This document shows positions 45,993 through 56,888 of a DNA stretch of 64,000 nucleotides, piece after piece. The stretch lies in assembly GCA_033297205.1 (NCBI GenBank), contig MU859250.1:1-64000 (forward strand), read 5' to 3'. Made by a program: the position numbers and the translations under genes. The number at the start of each line of letters is the position of its first letter. Position 1 is the first letter of the stretch. This DNA is from Pseudoneurospora amorphoporcata. Lineage: Eukaryota > Ascomycota > Sordariomycetes > Sordariales > Sordariaceae. The notes beneath the pieces were generated by a model, which made no database searches, was not told the origin of the DNA, and saw only the letters and a program-made list of their open reading frames with translations.

Positions 45993-47110
45993 GGTCGGTT
46001 CGGTTCGGCCCAATTGTAAAGCAATTCCAAAACCCCCTTGGTTCTTCGACTTCGTATTCCAGCTCTTCAGTCAACACGTGGATGCCCAGATACCACGCGG
46101 CGCGGACTCGTTCACCCTAACCGTGGATTTTGCCGGAAGGTGACGATGTAAATGGGGATATTGAGGATATCCTTGCGGGTGCCTTGATGGCCAGACAGAC
46201 CAGATGGATCAATGCCGAGGTAAATGTTCTTCCGGGATGCAATTATGCGTAGGGGTATGTGTTGATGCGGTTCATCATTTGATGTTGGTCTTGAGGTTTC
46301 CCCTCTATGCCGTGAGAAATCCAGTAGACTCGGCTGTGTCACGTCCCAGCCGCCATGAGTCGAGGTCTTGAACCGCTGTATCCAAGTTGACCCAGTTGAA
46401 CAAACACTTTCTCCAAAAGGTAGGAAAACTCGAGAAACAAAGAACAAGCGAGAGATGCAATCTGATCCCTTCACATAAGGTATGTAAAGTTGACCCTGCA
46501 ACCATCACGTGCAGTGTGTGCGTTGTCAAACTCGTCTTGTCGTCTCGCTGTATGCGCACGGACCAATGAATCAGGGGTCGTCGGTGAGAGCTGAGACATG
46601 AGGGGAACAGAGAGGAGGTGAGCTCGAGGTGAAGAGGTGAGAAGGAATCGGTTGAGTTGCCGAGTGTGCCAAGAAGTCGGATAGAGAACCGGCGGCGCCA
46701 AGAGGCCAAAAGCCGTTGATCGATCGGCCCTTGCGATGCGCGCGGAGCCCCGCAGTCCGACTGTGCAGATTCGGACATTAGGCGGATGTCTGGGCCGTTT
46801 GGGGCATTGATGAGGTGAAATGCCAAACAGTGAGAACACGGAGCTAGACAGTTCTACCTACATGTCCATCACTCTATACCACAATCCTTTCAGTTGGTAG
46901 TACCCAAGAGCTTCCCTGATTTCCTATACTTACCATGCATATCGTGAGCTCATATCTCCTTGTATGTCCATCCATTGTAAAGATATACACCGAAACACTC
47001 CTCTCTAAACATGTTCATCTACGCCCCTTTTATATATCCAAATCATAACCTCATCAATATATCCAAACCACACATCCCCAACATCCATGTAGCCCGAATA
47101 CCACCCTCCT
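45993..47110. other. Intergenic region between two leftward genes
   Basis: Holds the promoter of the phytase-family gene and the 3' flank of the oligopeptide transporter. No gene is recognisable; overlapping frames at about 46305-46839 have no protein-like features. Confidence 0.5.
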
Positions 47111-50100
47111 CTACCAAACATCAGGCCCAAACCTTCCATCCTCCGGCACCGCCTGATATGCACAAGCCTGCCAATCACACCCCTGTTTATACACTTCCGT
47201 CCCCCACCAGGTAAACCCCTTAGTCACACCGGGATAGATGAACCCAAAGAACACCACCACGATACCAAACGCCAGGCCCGAATCCAGCGCCGCGCTGAGC
47301 GTCATCGTGTACTTGGCCCACCACGCTTGCGCCCGGTTTTTGATCACGTAATTGAACATGTAGCAAACGAGTGCCCACACCGAGAAGTTCAGACCTGTCG
47401 CCGGCGGGATCCAGCCTAGCGAACCAAAGAGAACGGGGAGGTTGATTTTCCGAACAATACTATCCTTCCTCTTGCGTGCATATAACCACAATGGGATCGG
47501 TAGGACGGCTCCGACGGCGAACGCCCATACGAGCGGTCGGTAGGTTGCGCCGGGCCCGAAGAACTCGCTAGGACCGACGACGCCCCACAGGATCGATCCG
47601 TTGAAGTGCACGCGGGCAATGGGGCAGGTGAACCCGTTGAGGGCTTCTGTCGTGCAGAGCCCGGGGACGTTCTTGAACATCCAGTTGAGGACGCCGATCT
47701 GGGTGAGGGACGAGACGATGGTGGCTATCATCTGGACTGAGAAGAGGATCCGGGGCGGGATCTTCATATAGTGGCCGAGCTTGAGGTCGGCGGCGAACTT
47801 GATTCCCTGCGCCGAGGAGATATATCCGTAGGTCACGAAAACCATATTTGCGACGGGCCGTCCGGGGAAGACGGCGCCGGCCACGAGCTGGCAGATCAGG
47901 TAAATGCTGCTGTGCTGGTTGGTGACAGCCATGATGATGCCGATGGGAATGAACAGGATGCTGCAGATTCCGAGGGCAAGAAGCAGGCCATACCAGGGTA
48001 GGTGGACCGGATAACTAGGGAGGGTTAGATCGACATGTCCAAATTTTCGGGCTAGTTTTGACTTACTATTCAACGACAAACATACCGATGGCCAGCATCG
48101 ATACACAAGTGATGAGATACCACGACATCGGTGCATCCTTGTACCTCCTCATCAGCCGGTTATGTACGTCTTCCCTGTTCATGATATTTTCCGTGCTCGA
48201 GTGAGATCCAGCAAAGCTTGATCTTGCGCCCCGCCGGTTCCAAGTCCGATTTAGCCCCTCGTTTGACTCTGCAACCGGCTCATACGAGCCCTTTGACTCT
48301 GCCCCTTTTACTTCACTTAGAGTTTGCTTCCACTGAGCCCAGATGTCTCTGCCGTGCCAGCATATGGTGTGACTAAGTAGCGAGGCAAGGCCGGCGAACT
48401 GAACGGCATAGCCGAGGACATATGTGATCGGGAGGAAGACTCTGCTATACTTGGAGTAGGCTTCTCGATCGAAAACAAAATCCTTCGTAAGGACCTTGCT
48501 AACATCATATACGTTGCCCGTGTTGTCGAAAACGGCTGTTGATAATATCGGCATATAAGCAGAGTAGAACCAGTTGCTGTAGTATGCGATAGGTGCCACG
48601 ATCCACATGACAACGACAAGACCGCCAACCACGTTCATGGCTGCCCAGAATGGGGTCAGAAGAGGCGATCCAATGTATGCGACTTGGGCCCAGTCAAACG
48701 TCATGGGAAACAACCCCAAGCCGGATACGACACCGAAGAGATTAGCAACAACAACATTCTTGGGAGCAAACCAGGTGATGACGTTGAAATAGCTCAAGGC
48801 GGGGAACAGGAGGCCGGGTCCAAAGTAGAAGAGGAAGCCGGCAAGGAACACAATCAGGAAGAACTTCCACCTGGTCATCTTCCACCCATTTGCCACATGG
48901 TTCTCCTGCTTGTGGATGGTAGTGAACATGGCAGCTGACATGAGGGTACCGGGCCATATCATGCCGCTTGGCCGGACAAGGAATCCCCGTGTGAGGCCGG
49001 CGAAGGTGTAGCCCATGATTTGGGTAGAGATAGTGAGGAGAATCTGGTAGAGTAGTGGTGCATCCTGCTTGTAGAACTTGGTTTGCTCAACGATAACGTC
49101 TGTCGCAAAGGCGAAGCCGAATGAGACATTGCTGCTGACATAGACACAGCTATGTTCCTTCTCGTTCCAGTGACCCTGGGCGAGCCATAGTCGCAGCCGG
49201 TCCAGTTTGCTTCTCTCTTCCCAGGGAACAAAAACAAGGGGTTGCTCATCGGCCGGGCTGTGAATCGGAGTGTTGACGCTGTTTGTCCGACATCCATCCA
49301 CATACTCTTCTGGGGGGTCGTCGGCTCGTTTGAGGACAAAGTCCCACAGGAGGCCAAGGGGGTGTGTTAATAATAGTGCGATGACAGGCGTGATAGCCAC
49401 ACTGGGGTATCTCAACGAAAAGAATAAGTTGGTGGAAGATCCGAGAAAGGAAAATAGTACGGCCAACGTCCACATGCGTGGAGTGTTGATGGAAAGTGTC
49501 GTGTTGTCGGTGGGCGCGACTGAAGCCCGTACCTGGGCGTAGGGAGAGTTGTCTGCCGGGTCCTGCGCATTCTCATCGCCATCATCGAACTCGTCGGAAT
49601 AATCTAGCAGAGAGTCTTCCTCCAAGGTTTGCTCCAGGTCATCGGGATCAATGTCGTTAACAAGCGGCACTTCTGTGCCGAAACGACCCTCGATTCCTCG
49701 CATTGTCATTGAACCGCCCCATTCACCGGATTTCCGTAGCGACAAGGAAAAGCGCCTGGAAGTTCTTCCCACCGATGCATCGCGACTTCCCGCCGTTGAG
49801 CGGCTTCTGGTTGAATCGTATCCTGTCCGAAAGCGAGCGCCTCTTACAGAGCCGGTCTCGGTGCGTACGGACGGCTCGCCTCCTTCGGATTGGAGAGCGC
49901 TGGTCGCAAGGGCCGGTGCAGAGGATATGGCTCCGTAGGAGGGACTGTTTCGCCCTTGCGCTACGGAGAGAAGAGAAGGTTGTCTTCTAGTCATGAATTC
50001 TTCAGATACGGGCTCGCTGGGTATGCTGTCGTCGTCGCTTTCTTCGCTGTCGCCACCCTTTCCCTCTTGTAGGTCAAGCTGATCATGTATTCCATGGGCA

Positions 50101-50372
50101 TTGCCTGGTAAAGTCTGGACGGGCTCGTCCCGCCCAGGCGACGTACTCACGTGCTCCTGATCTCGTGTCGAACCGATGGCTAAGAGTTCAAAGTCTTGTG
50201 AAGAGTGCGAGGAAGTCGGCGTCGGCTGCCCGCGAGTGGTGGTTGAAGAATCGGTGCCGGCCGGTACTACAGCTTGATGTAGCAGTGGACGAAGGGGGAA
50301 GCTTGGATGATGATCAGAATCATCCAAGAAAGGTATGTCGGGAGAAGGATTTCCATCTCTGTCAGGCGTCAT
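47111..50372 (-). CDS. Oligopeptide transporter (OPT family)
   Basis: Exons 48067-50372 and 47111-48014 on the minus strand; 1069 aa. The join reads VVEYYPVHLPWYG, a conserved OPT stretch. The family landmarks GHYMKIPPRILF, GRPVANMVFVTYGYI, FGPGATYRPLVWAF and LGWIPPATGLNFSVW are present, with many membrane segments from residue about 301 to the end. OPT proteins are proton-coupled importers of small peptides, glutathione or metal chelates at the plasma membrane. The first 300 residues are hydrophilic, Ser/Pro-rich and acidic (EESDDDSIPSE, DEFDDGDENAQ). This is longer than the usual OPT N-terminus and suggests a regulatory cytosolic domain. The start at 50372 is the only plausible ATG at the head of the open frame. 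Confidence 0.95.
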
Positions 50373-51174
50373 ACGGAATCAGTGTTCCTGGGGCAAGATG
50401 CAGGTAACGAGTCAATCGACGAGCCTTTCACAAATCCGGATACCCGGTGGGGGTCCGCACAAGTCCAATCCTTGTTGTGCCGGGTTGCCCTGATGGAGCC
50501 TGCCACAAGAGCTTGTTTTCGACGTTTCGTTCCGGTGTATTACATGTAGACGGGATGGTTTGCGACCGGCGTGTCTAACCACGATGTTTCAAGCTGAGAT
50601 GGACGGCGTGGCGACGCTCGGGGATGGCGGCAACGGGAGAAGAGACGAAAACCAGCGTGCTCTTTTTTCTGGCGATAACATAAAATGGGTAGAAAGGGTC
50701 TGGAACATGATCAGAAAAGTGCTATAGCCTGGAATGGCGAGTCATTATCATTGCGAAATTGCAATGGGTGGACGGGCTCCAAGAGAGGAGACAAATGTTG
50801 GCGTCAAGGTTGCGTTTTCCATCTCCCGCGTCTCCATGGTCGAAGAAAAATGTCCAGTCTTTTGGATGCTTGGAATCACCCAATTTGTAGCGGGGAATGG
50901 GGAAGGGTGCGGGATGGGACACGAACGGGATGACGCGCTAGAGTACAGCGCATCTGCACGTCAGCGGTAGGCTGAAAGATCCAATTCCAGGCACCCTGCC
51001 GTTCGGCTTGAGCTGCCGTCATCGCCCGCACGAATTGTCCAAGGTTGATCGAGAAGATAAGATGAACCTACAATACCTCCGACTCGCACCTCTTGGCCGA
51101 GAGCGTCACCACAACCCCGACCTTGCCCCCTTCAACTATCCAGTTGAAGCTTGTCCCTTCGATAACCACACGAC
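50373..51174. other. Divergent promoter region, OPT transporter / 5-formyl-THF cyclo-ligase
   Basis: Spacer of 802 bp between two starts. No gene is recognisable. Confidence 0.5.
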
Positions 51175-51996
51175 ATGGGTGGTATGGTTGAGGACACATT
51201 CGCCATGGCTTCACTCAACGCCGCCAAACAGCAGATTCGCTCTGCCATGAAGAACAAGCTCGGCGCCCTCTCTCATGAAGCCGTCAAGTCACAGAGTAAG
51301 ACAGCTCCACAGACCACAAAGGTATTAGCAGCGCAAACTAAATCCGCCATTGCAGGCTCTGTGGTCTTCAACACCTTGCGGAACTTCAAGCCTTACGTAG
51401 ACGCCAAGCGGGTCAGCGTGTTTCTATCAATGCCTACGGGTGAGGTCCAGACCGACGGCATCGTCAGACACGCCCTAGAGTCCGGCAAGGAGGTCTTCAT
51501 CCCGTATCTGCACAAGAATCCCCTGGCCTCACCCAACCTTCCAGTCCGTGTCATGGACATGGTTCGTCTGAGAGACCTCTATGACTACGAGTCCCTCAAG
51601 CCAGACAGATGGGGCATTCCCAGCATCGACCCGGCCACGGTCCATGAGCGGCAGAGGGTGTTTGGAGGTCCCGACGCCTACCACTCCGACCAGACTCTGC
51701 TTGACTTGATCCTCATGCCCGGTGTGGCCTTCGACATTGACCCCGAGACGGGTGCCATCAGACGGCTCGGACACGGCAAAGGCTTCTACGACTACTTCAT
51801 CAACCGGCACAACCAAAAGACCATCGAGCTGGGGAAGCAGGAAACCCCTGTATTGCTTTATGGCTTAGCGCTGTCTGAGCAGTTTCTATCCTCTCCGTCC
51901 GAGGGGTCGGTACCTGTTGGTCCCCTCGATCAACCTCTGGACGGCCTGATACTCGGGAATGGCGAGATTAAGAGTCCTCCCGCTGCAGCAAAATAG
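51175..51996 (+). CDS. 5-formyltetrahydrofolate cyclo-ligase
   Basis: Proposed CDS is join(51175-51295, 51356-51996), 253 aa. Two further in-frame ATGs lie at 51184 and 51205; the last has the best context (GCCATGG) and would give 243 aa, which fits the family best. Motifs are VSVFLSMPTGEVQT (substrate side), DLILMPGVAFD, and the ATP/phosphate loop RLGHGKGFYDYF. The enzyme converts 5-formyl-THF to 5,10-methenyl-THF using ATP in cytosolic one-carbon metabolism. The 60-nt intron (GTAAGA...AAACTAAA...TTGCAG) is a multiple of three without stops. Splicing gives KSQSSVVFNTLRNFKPY, which matches the expected helix, whereas retention would add 20 residues (TAPQTTKVLAAQTKS and flanks). Confidence 0.93.
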   Translation: MGGMVEDTFAMASLNAAKQQIRSAMKNKLGALSHEAVKSQSKTAPQTTKVLAAQTKSAIAGSVVFNTLRNFKPYVDAKRVSVFLSMPTGEVQTDGIVRHALESGKEVFIPYLHKNPLASPNLPVRVMDMVRLRDLYDYESLKPDRWGIPSIDPATVHERQRVFGGPDAYHSDQTLLDLILMPGVAFDIDPETGAIRRLGHGKGFYDYFINRHNQKTIELGKQETPVLLYGLALSEQFLSSPSEGSVPVGPLDQPLDGLILGNGEIKSPPAAAK

Positions 51997-52264
51997 TTCC
52001 ATGACATGATATCCATCCATATCCCGTACTGCCCCCGTCCATCAAAACACATATAGTCGACAATCCTGTGCACCGTGGCCAATCGCCTTTTCCCCGGTAT
52101 CTCGTTCCGTAAATTCGGTGTCGCTTGGTGTGCAGAAGGCCGCGCACCACGTCTTTGTGTGCCGTCTATGTACAGCTCTAGATTTGCTGGTTTCCGTCGC
52201 TCGATGTAGGTCCCAGCGTAAAATGCATCGTCGATTACTAGTTCTCATTTGGATGTTGAGCTCT

Positions 52265-52741
52265 TCACCCGGAGTAGCTCTGGATGAGCGAGACGTTGTC
52301 GCCCTTCAGGAGGATTTGCTGCAACCCAGTTAGCCATCTTTTCGCGCCACAGCAACAATGTCCAGCAATAAGTGTATCCATACCCCAAGTTCCCTCCTCT
52401 CCTCCTTCTCGTTGGTCTTGGAAACCAGCTTGACCTCAATCGCATTGTCGATCTGTAATTCGGGTTAGGCTCGGTACTTCGGTCGCTTGGGGCCTGCGCC
52501 GCTACTCACAACCAGGTTCATGAACTCGTCGAAGCCCTAAAAAGACACAAGTGTCAGCGCTCATGTTTGCTTTCTAGGAGGCCACGTTGGAGAATCCTAC
52601 ACGAATGGTGCCAATAATGCGAATGTGGAGCTGCTCGTAAAGCCAGATCTGGACGGTCGAGTGTTGTTGTAGAAGACGGAAAAGGAAGTTGATGGGAGGG
52701 AGAAGAACACGGCGGTTGCCGCCACCACCTCTGCCGGTCAT
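52265..52741 (-). CDS. sme1: Small nuclear ribonucleoprotein SmE
   Basis: Four exons on the minus strand: 52601-52741, 52510-52536, 52384-52452 and 52265-52318; 96 aa. The protein contains LPPINFLFRLLQQHSTVQIW and YEQLHIRIIGTIRGFDEFMN (Sm1 motif, with the aromatic and Asp/Asn RNA-contact residues), then LLKGDNVSLIQS (Sm2). It aligns end to end with human SmE (92 aa). SmE is one of seven proteins in the ring around U1, U2, U4 and U5 snRNAs. Exon 2 is only 27 nt (GFDEFMNLV). A competing donor two bases upstream (GTGTAG at 52602) would shift the frame, and GTAGGA at 52600 is required for the conserved reading. The N-terminus is a Gly-rich MTGRGGGGNRR. The gene is divergent to the importin gene. 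Confidence 0.97.
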
Positions 52742-53604
52742 GTTGAAAATCGGGGGTATTTTGTGGTTTGGCAGGTTTGTCGTTGTTTGGGACAGAGGTT
52801 TGAAGTCGATGTGGAGGCTGAAGTAACTCGCAATCAAGTCGTGGATGGTCTTCGTTGTTGGTCGGCTGGGCTTGGTTGTTTCCAGGCGCGTTCTCTCAAC
52901 GGCGGGACGTGACTTCAATGAATTTCCCCCAGTCGACTTGCCTGCCTGTCTCTGGCGTGTGGAGCCCATGTTTTCACAAGCACCGGGAGCTGCTTAGCTG
53001 GCCCGTGCTTTAGACGTTGCGGCTCCACCGCTTCGTGTCATAACTTCTTGGCATTTGATCTCAAGCGGCCTTCAAGCCACAGATAATCTCGTTGATTCTT
53101 CGATCTGCAACGCATGAGCCCCCTCCCGCTTGTCCCACTTATGGCTGTGCATCTTGCTTTCATTGACCCGCCTGCCCGTTTACTCCACTCACGGTCGGTG
53201 TCGGGCAGCCTGACGTTCTTCGATTGTTGGCGGGATGTTTTTCTTTCTGGACAGAAGTAGCAAATCGTCGCCGGCAACCTTTGGCTTTCAGGAATCCTGT
53301 CACCACGGCGACACCCTACATTACCGCTCAGTCTCTCATTGTTGCGACCTTTCTTGAGCTTCATATACCCCTTGCGCAATCTCAGCTCCTCGCCCTTAAA
53401 CAACATTACTTCAACCCTTTCATCGCGTCGCAAGACCGCCAAGTCGGACAATACTCCCGTCGAATTGGAGGGGCTGATCCACCCACTTTGCGACCGCGAC
53501 CACCTAGCGATAGCTTCCACTTGCAACACCGCATCGCAACACTCTCCACCACCACATTCGAAATCGGTTCAAATCACATCATACACATTTCCAAGCTGCC
53601 CAAC
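52742..53604. other. Shared promoter region of SmE and the Mtr10-like importin
   Basis: An 863-bp divergent spacer between two RNA-biology genes. No separate gene is recognisable. The open frame running into 53605 from 53224 is in phase with the importin, but its content (RQPLAFRNPVTTATPYITA and onward) does not look like a conserved N-terminus. Confidence 0.5.
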
Positions 53605-56600
53605 ATGGCTTCGAATGGCGCCGCCGATGGCTTCACCACCCCAAATGTCTTGCAGGCCATGCTGACGATGCGGGGTGGTGACTCCAGCACCAAGAAGGCC
53701 GCCATGGATTACCTGCAGAACTTCCAGAAGTCGGTGAGTTGCGCTTAGCTCTTTCGACCTTCATGTACTCATAATTCGCATGTGACTGACCCGTGATTCA
53801 ATCAACTGTAGAACGAAGCCTGGACTACCACAATATCGATCTTGCAAGGCTCTCCCGAGGCCGAGGCGCAACTCTTCGCAGCAACCACACTGAAGGGCAA
53901 GGTACTAGATACCCATGGGAACATGACGACACCGCCGCGCTTGCTAGTAGCGCATCGCTGACATCCGCCATCATCAGATTACCTACGACCTCGCAACCCA
54001 GATTCCCGAAAGCGAACATGCTGCTCTGCGCAACCAGATCCTAGTCCTCCTCAAAAAGTTCGCCAGTGGCCCCAAGCCCGTCCGAGTTCAACTATGCGTG
54101 TGTCTGGCCATCCTAGCCATCCAGATGCAGTCATGGAAGGATGTATTGCAAACCGTTGTTGGCGCCCTCGGAGATGACGTATCCAGCCACGCCTGCATCT
54201 TGGACTTCCTACGAGTACTTCCCGAAGAGGTCACGGAAGGCCGCAAAATCACCTTGTCTGTATGTGGATCGATATGTCGCGGCTCGCCTTTGCCTCCATT
54301 TCGACCAGCCGATTTGGTGGCACCAGCCTGGATCAGTGTCTAATTTGGGATCATAACAGGAAGAAGAGCTCATCCAAAGAACATCAGAACTGCTTGCCGA
54401 GAACGCGAATGAGGTTGTGGGACTCCTCATTAACTATGCTCAGTCGTCCCGTAAGTACCACTCAGAATACGGTTATGCCATGGTTGACTAACAAGGCCTC
54501 TAGCTGCTGCTGCCACAAACCCACAGCTATTCGAGTGCATTTCCTCGTGGCTTCGCGAGGTGCCGGTTAGCGTGGTGGTGAACTCGCCCCTTCTCGACGC
54601 TGTTATCAACGGGCTTTCCAACGACAAGTCCTTGCAGGCGGCTGCCGAATGCCTTGGTATCATTTGCAGAGAAACCAGAGATGTGGACGACAACCTCGAG
54701 ACAATCCAGGCGCTCCTTCCCAAGGTCCTCCAGCTAAGGCCGCGCATCCAAGCCCTTTCCGATGAGGAGGATGTCGAAGGATTCAAGGCCATTACCCGAG
54801 TGTTCGCTGATGCCGGCGACTCCTGGGTCTTGCTTTGTGCGCGTGAGCCACAGCACTTCCGCCCGTTGGTCGATGCTCTGCTGGAGTGCTGTGCTAGGGA
54901 CAAGGAAAGAGATGCCATTCATTACACATTTAGCTTCTGGTATGAGTTGAAGCAATACGTCACCCTAGACCATTACATCCAGGCTAGGGTACAGCTCGTG
55001 GACGTCTACTCTAAGCTCGTCGACATCCTTCTCAAGCAGCTCGAGTACCCCGAATCCGACGACCCCAACGAGTTCGACCTGTTCGATGGAGATCGCGAAC
55101 AGGAAGAAAGGTTCCGCGAGTTCCGTCATCACATGGGCGACACCATGAAGGATGCCTGCCAGGTGATGGGTACTACGGAATGCCTTACAAAGGTGCACGA
55201 GGCGATCAAGATTTGGAGGGAGAAGTTTGGCGGCCAGGCGACAGAGTCAGCAGTACCGCATTGGCAGTCGCTTGAGGCGCCGCTCTTTGCCCTGCGAGCC
55301 CTGGGCCGCCTGGTGGACAAGGAAGAAAACATTGTCCTGCCGGAGATCATGCCTCTGTTGGTTCAGATTCCCATCAACAACGAGAAGTTGCGGTTTGCGG
55401 CCATCATGGTTTTTGGTCGTTATACGGAATGGACATCGGCCCACCCCGACTACCTCCAACCCCAGCTCTCCTACGTTCTGGCGTCTTTCCAGACCTCCTC
55501 CCAGGAGATTTTGCGCGCTGCTGCCCAGTCCTTCAAGTACTTCTGCGTTGACTGCAAGCATCTGTTGGGTCCCCAGGCCATCGAGCTGCAAGGCTTCTAC
55601 AACTCCATCCTCGATACACTCAGCGACCATAGCAAGGAGGATCTGACCGAGGGTGTAGCGACGGTCATTAGTGTGCAGAAGACGGAGGATATATATAGCC
55701 TTCTTAAGCTCTATTGCGATCCTCTAGTCCAGCGCCTGATGACCAAGGCCAACAACGCTACCGATGATACCTCCAAGTTGGAGCTTGCGGGTAAGTTCGA
55801 ATGTCCCGAACCACGTATGTACGCATGTACTGACTGATGCCTCTCCAGATCACATCAACCTCCTTACCCTATATGTCCAGAACGTCGTGCCGTACTGGCC
55901 GAGCAACTCGGATAACCCGGCTGTTCGCTACTGGCAAGAAGTGTTCCCCATCCTGGCGACTATTCTGGACAACTTTATCGATTTCGTGCCGATCTGCGAG
56001 CGAATCTGCAGATGCTGGCGCTTCATGGTTATCTCTTACAGGACTGCCATTACGCCTCTTCTCGGCCCCTTGGCTAACAAGCTGGCGGAGGGCTTTGCTA
56101 AGTCTAAACAGGGCTGTTTCTTGTGGGCGTCGAGCGCTATTCTGCGCGAGTTCTCAGAAGACCGGGAGCATGTCGAGGATGGCATCGTGGATAGCATCTA
56201 CGGCTTCTTCGAGGCTCAAGCGACCAATGTACTCCGTATGATGAGTGACATTGCTCCCATCGACCTGCCTGACGTGATTGAGGATTTTTATCGTCTTCTC
56301 ATTGACGCCCTTCTTTACTACCCTCAGAGGCTGATCCCTTCAGCCCTCTTTACCCCTATCTTCCAGGCTGCCATCTCGGCCTTGTCTCTGGAGAAGCAGG
56401 AGCCAGTTTCGGCTGCCCTTCATTATCTCCGCGATCTTCTCACCTACGGCGGCGACAACCCTGCCTCATCGAACCAGCAATTCGGCGCAGTCGGTCCTCA
56501 GCTTCGCCAGCACGTCAGGCAGCTCTTGCTCAACCAGGGTGAGGCGCTCATCAAGCAGACGTTGGCGGGTATGATGATCACATTCCCTCGCGACTGCTTT

Positions 56601-56888
56601 GGTGACGGCAGTGGTGTTCTGCTGGGCATGTTCGAGATTCTCCCTGCCGAGACGTCCACCTGGGTTGACCGCACAATCAGGATGCTGCCAGCTGGTACCA
56701 TCACGGATGCGGAAGCCAACAAGCTCATGGCCAAGATCAACGAGAAGCTGCAGGGAGGCGATCATTCGAACTTGAGACATGTCAGGACTCTGCTTCAAGA
56801 CTTTACCAACACGTACCGCCGCAGATATATTGCGCCTAGAGATGGGCTCGGAATGTTGACGGCGGCAAGATTCCACTTTGAGGGTTAA
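53605..56888 (+). CDS. mtr10: Importin-beta family, Mtr10/transportin-SR (TNPO3) type
   Basis: Six exons: 53605-53733, 53812-53901, 53978-54259, 54360-54450, 54504-55790 and 55849-56888; 972 aa with all phases consistent, equal in length to what I recall for yeast Mtr10. The N-terminal HEAT repeat includes KKAAMDYLQNFQKSNEAWTT and SPEAEAQLFAATTLKGKITY, with LRNQILVLLKKFASGPKPVR following, diagnostic of this group. HEAT repeats continue throughout, with the end at YIAPRDGLGMLTAARFHFEG. In yeast this karyopherin imports the SR-like mRNA-binding protein Npl3 and also affects tRNA movement; the metazoan orthologue imports SR splicing factors. It probably shuttles through the nuclear pore with Ran-GTP. 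Introns are clustered in the first third of the gene. Confidence 0.95.

Noticed and set aside
53224..53604. In-phase extension upstream of the importin ATG
   Set aside because: Open by chance; content is unlike any importin N-terminus, and MASNGAADGFTTPNV at 53605 is a natural start.
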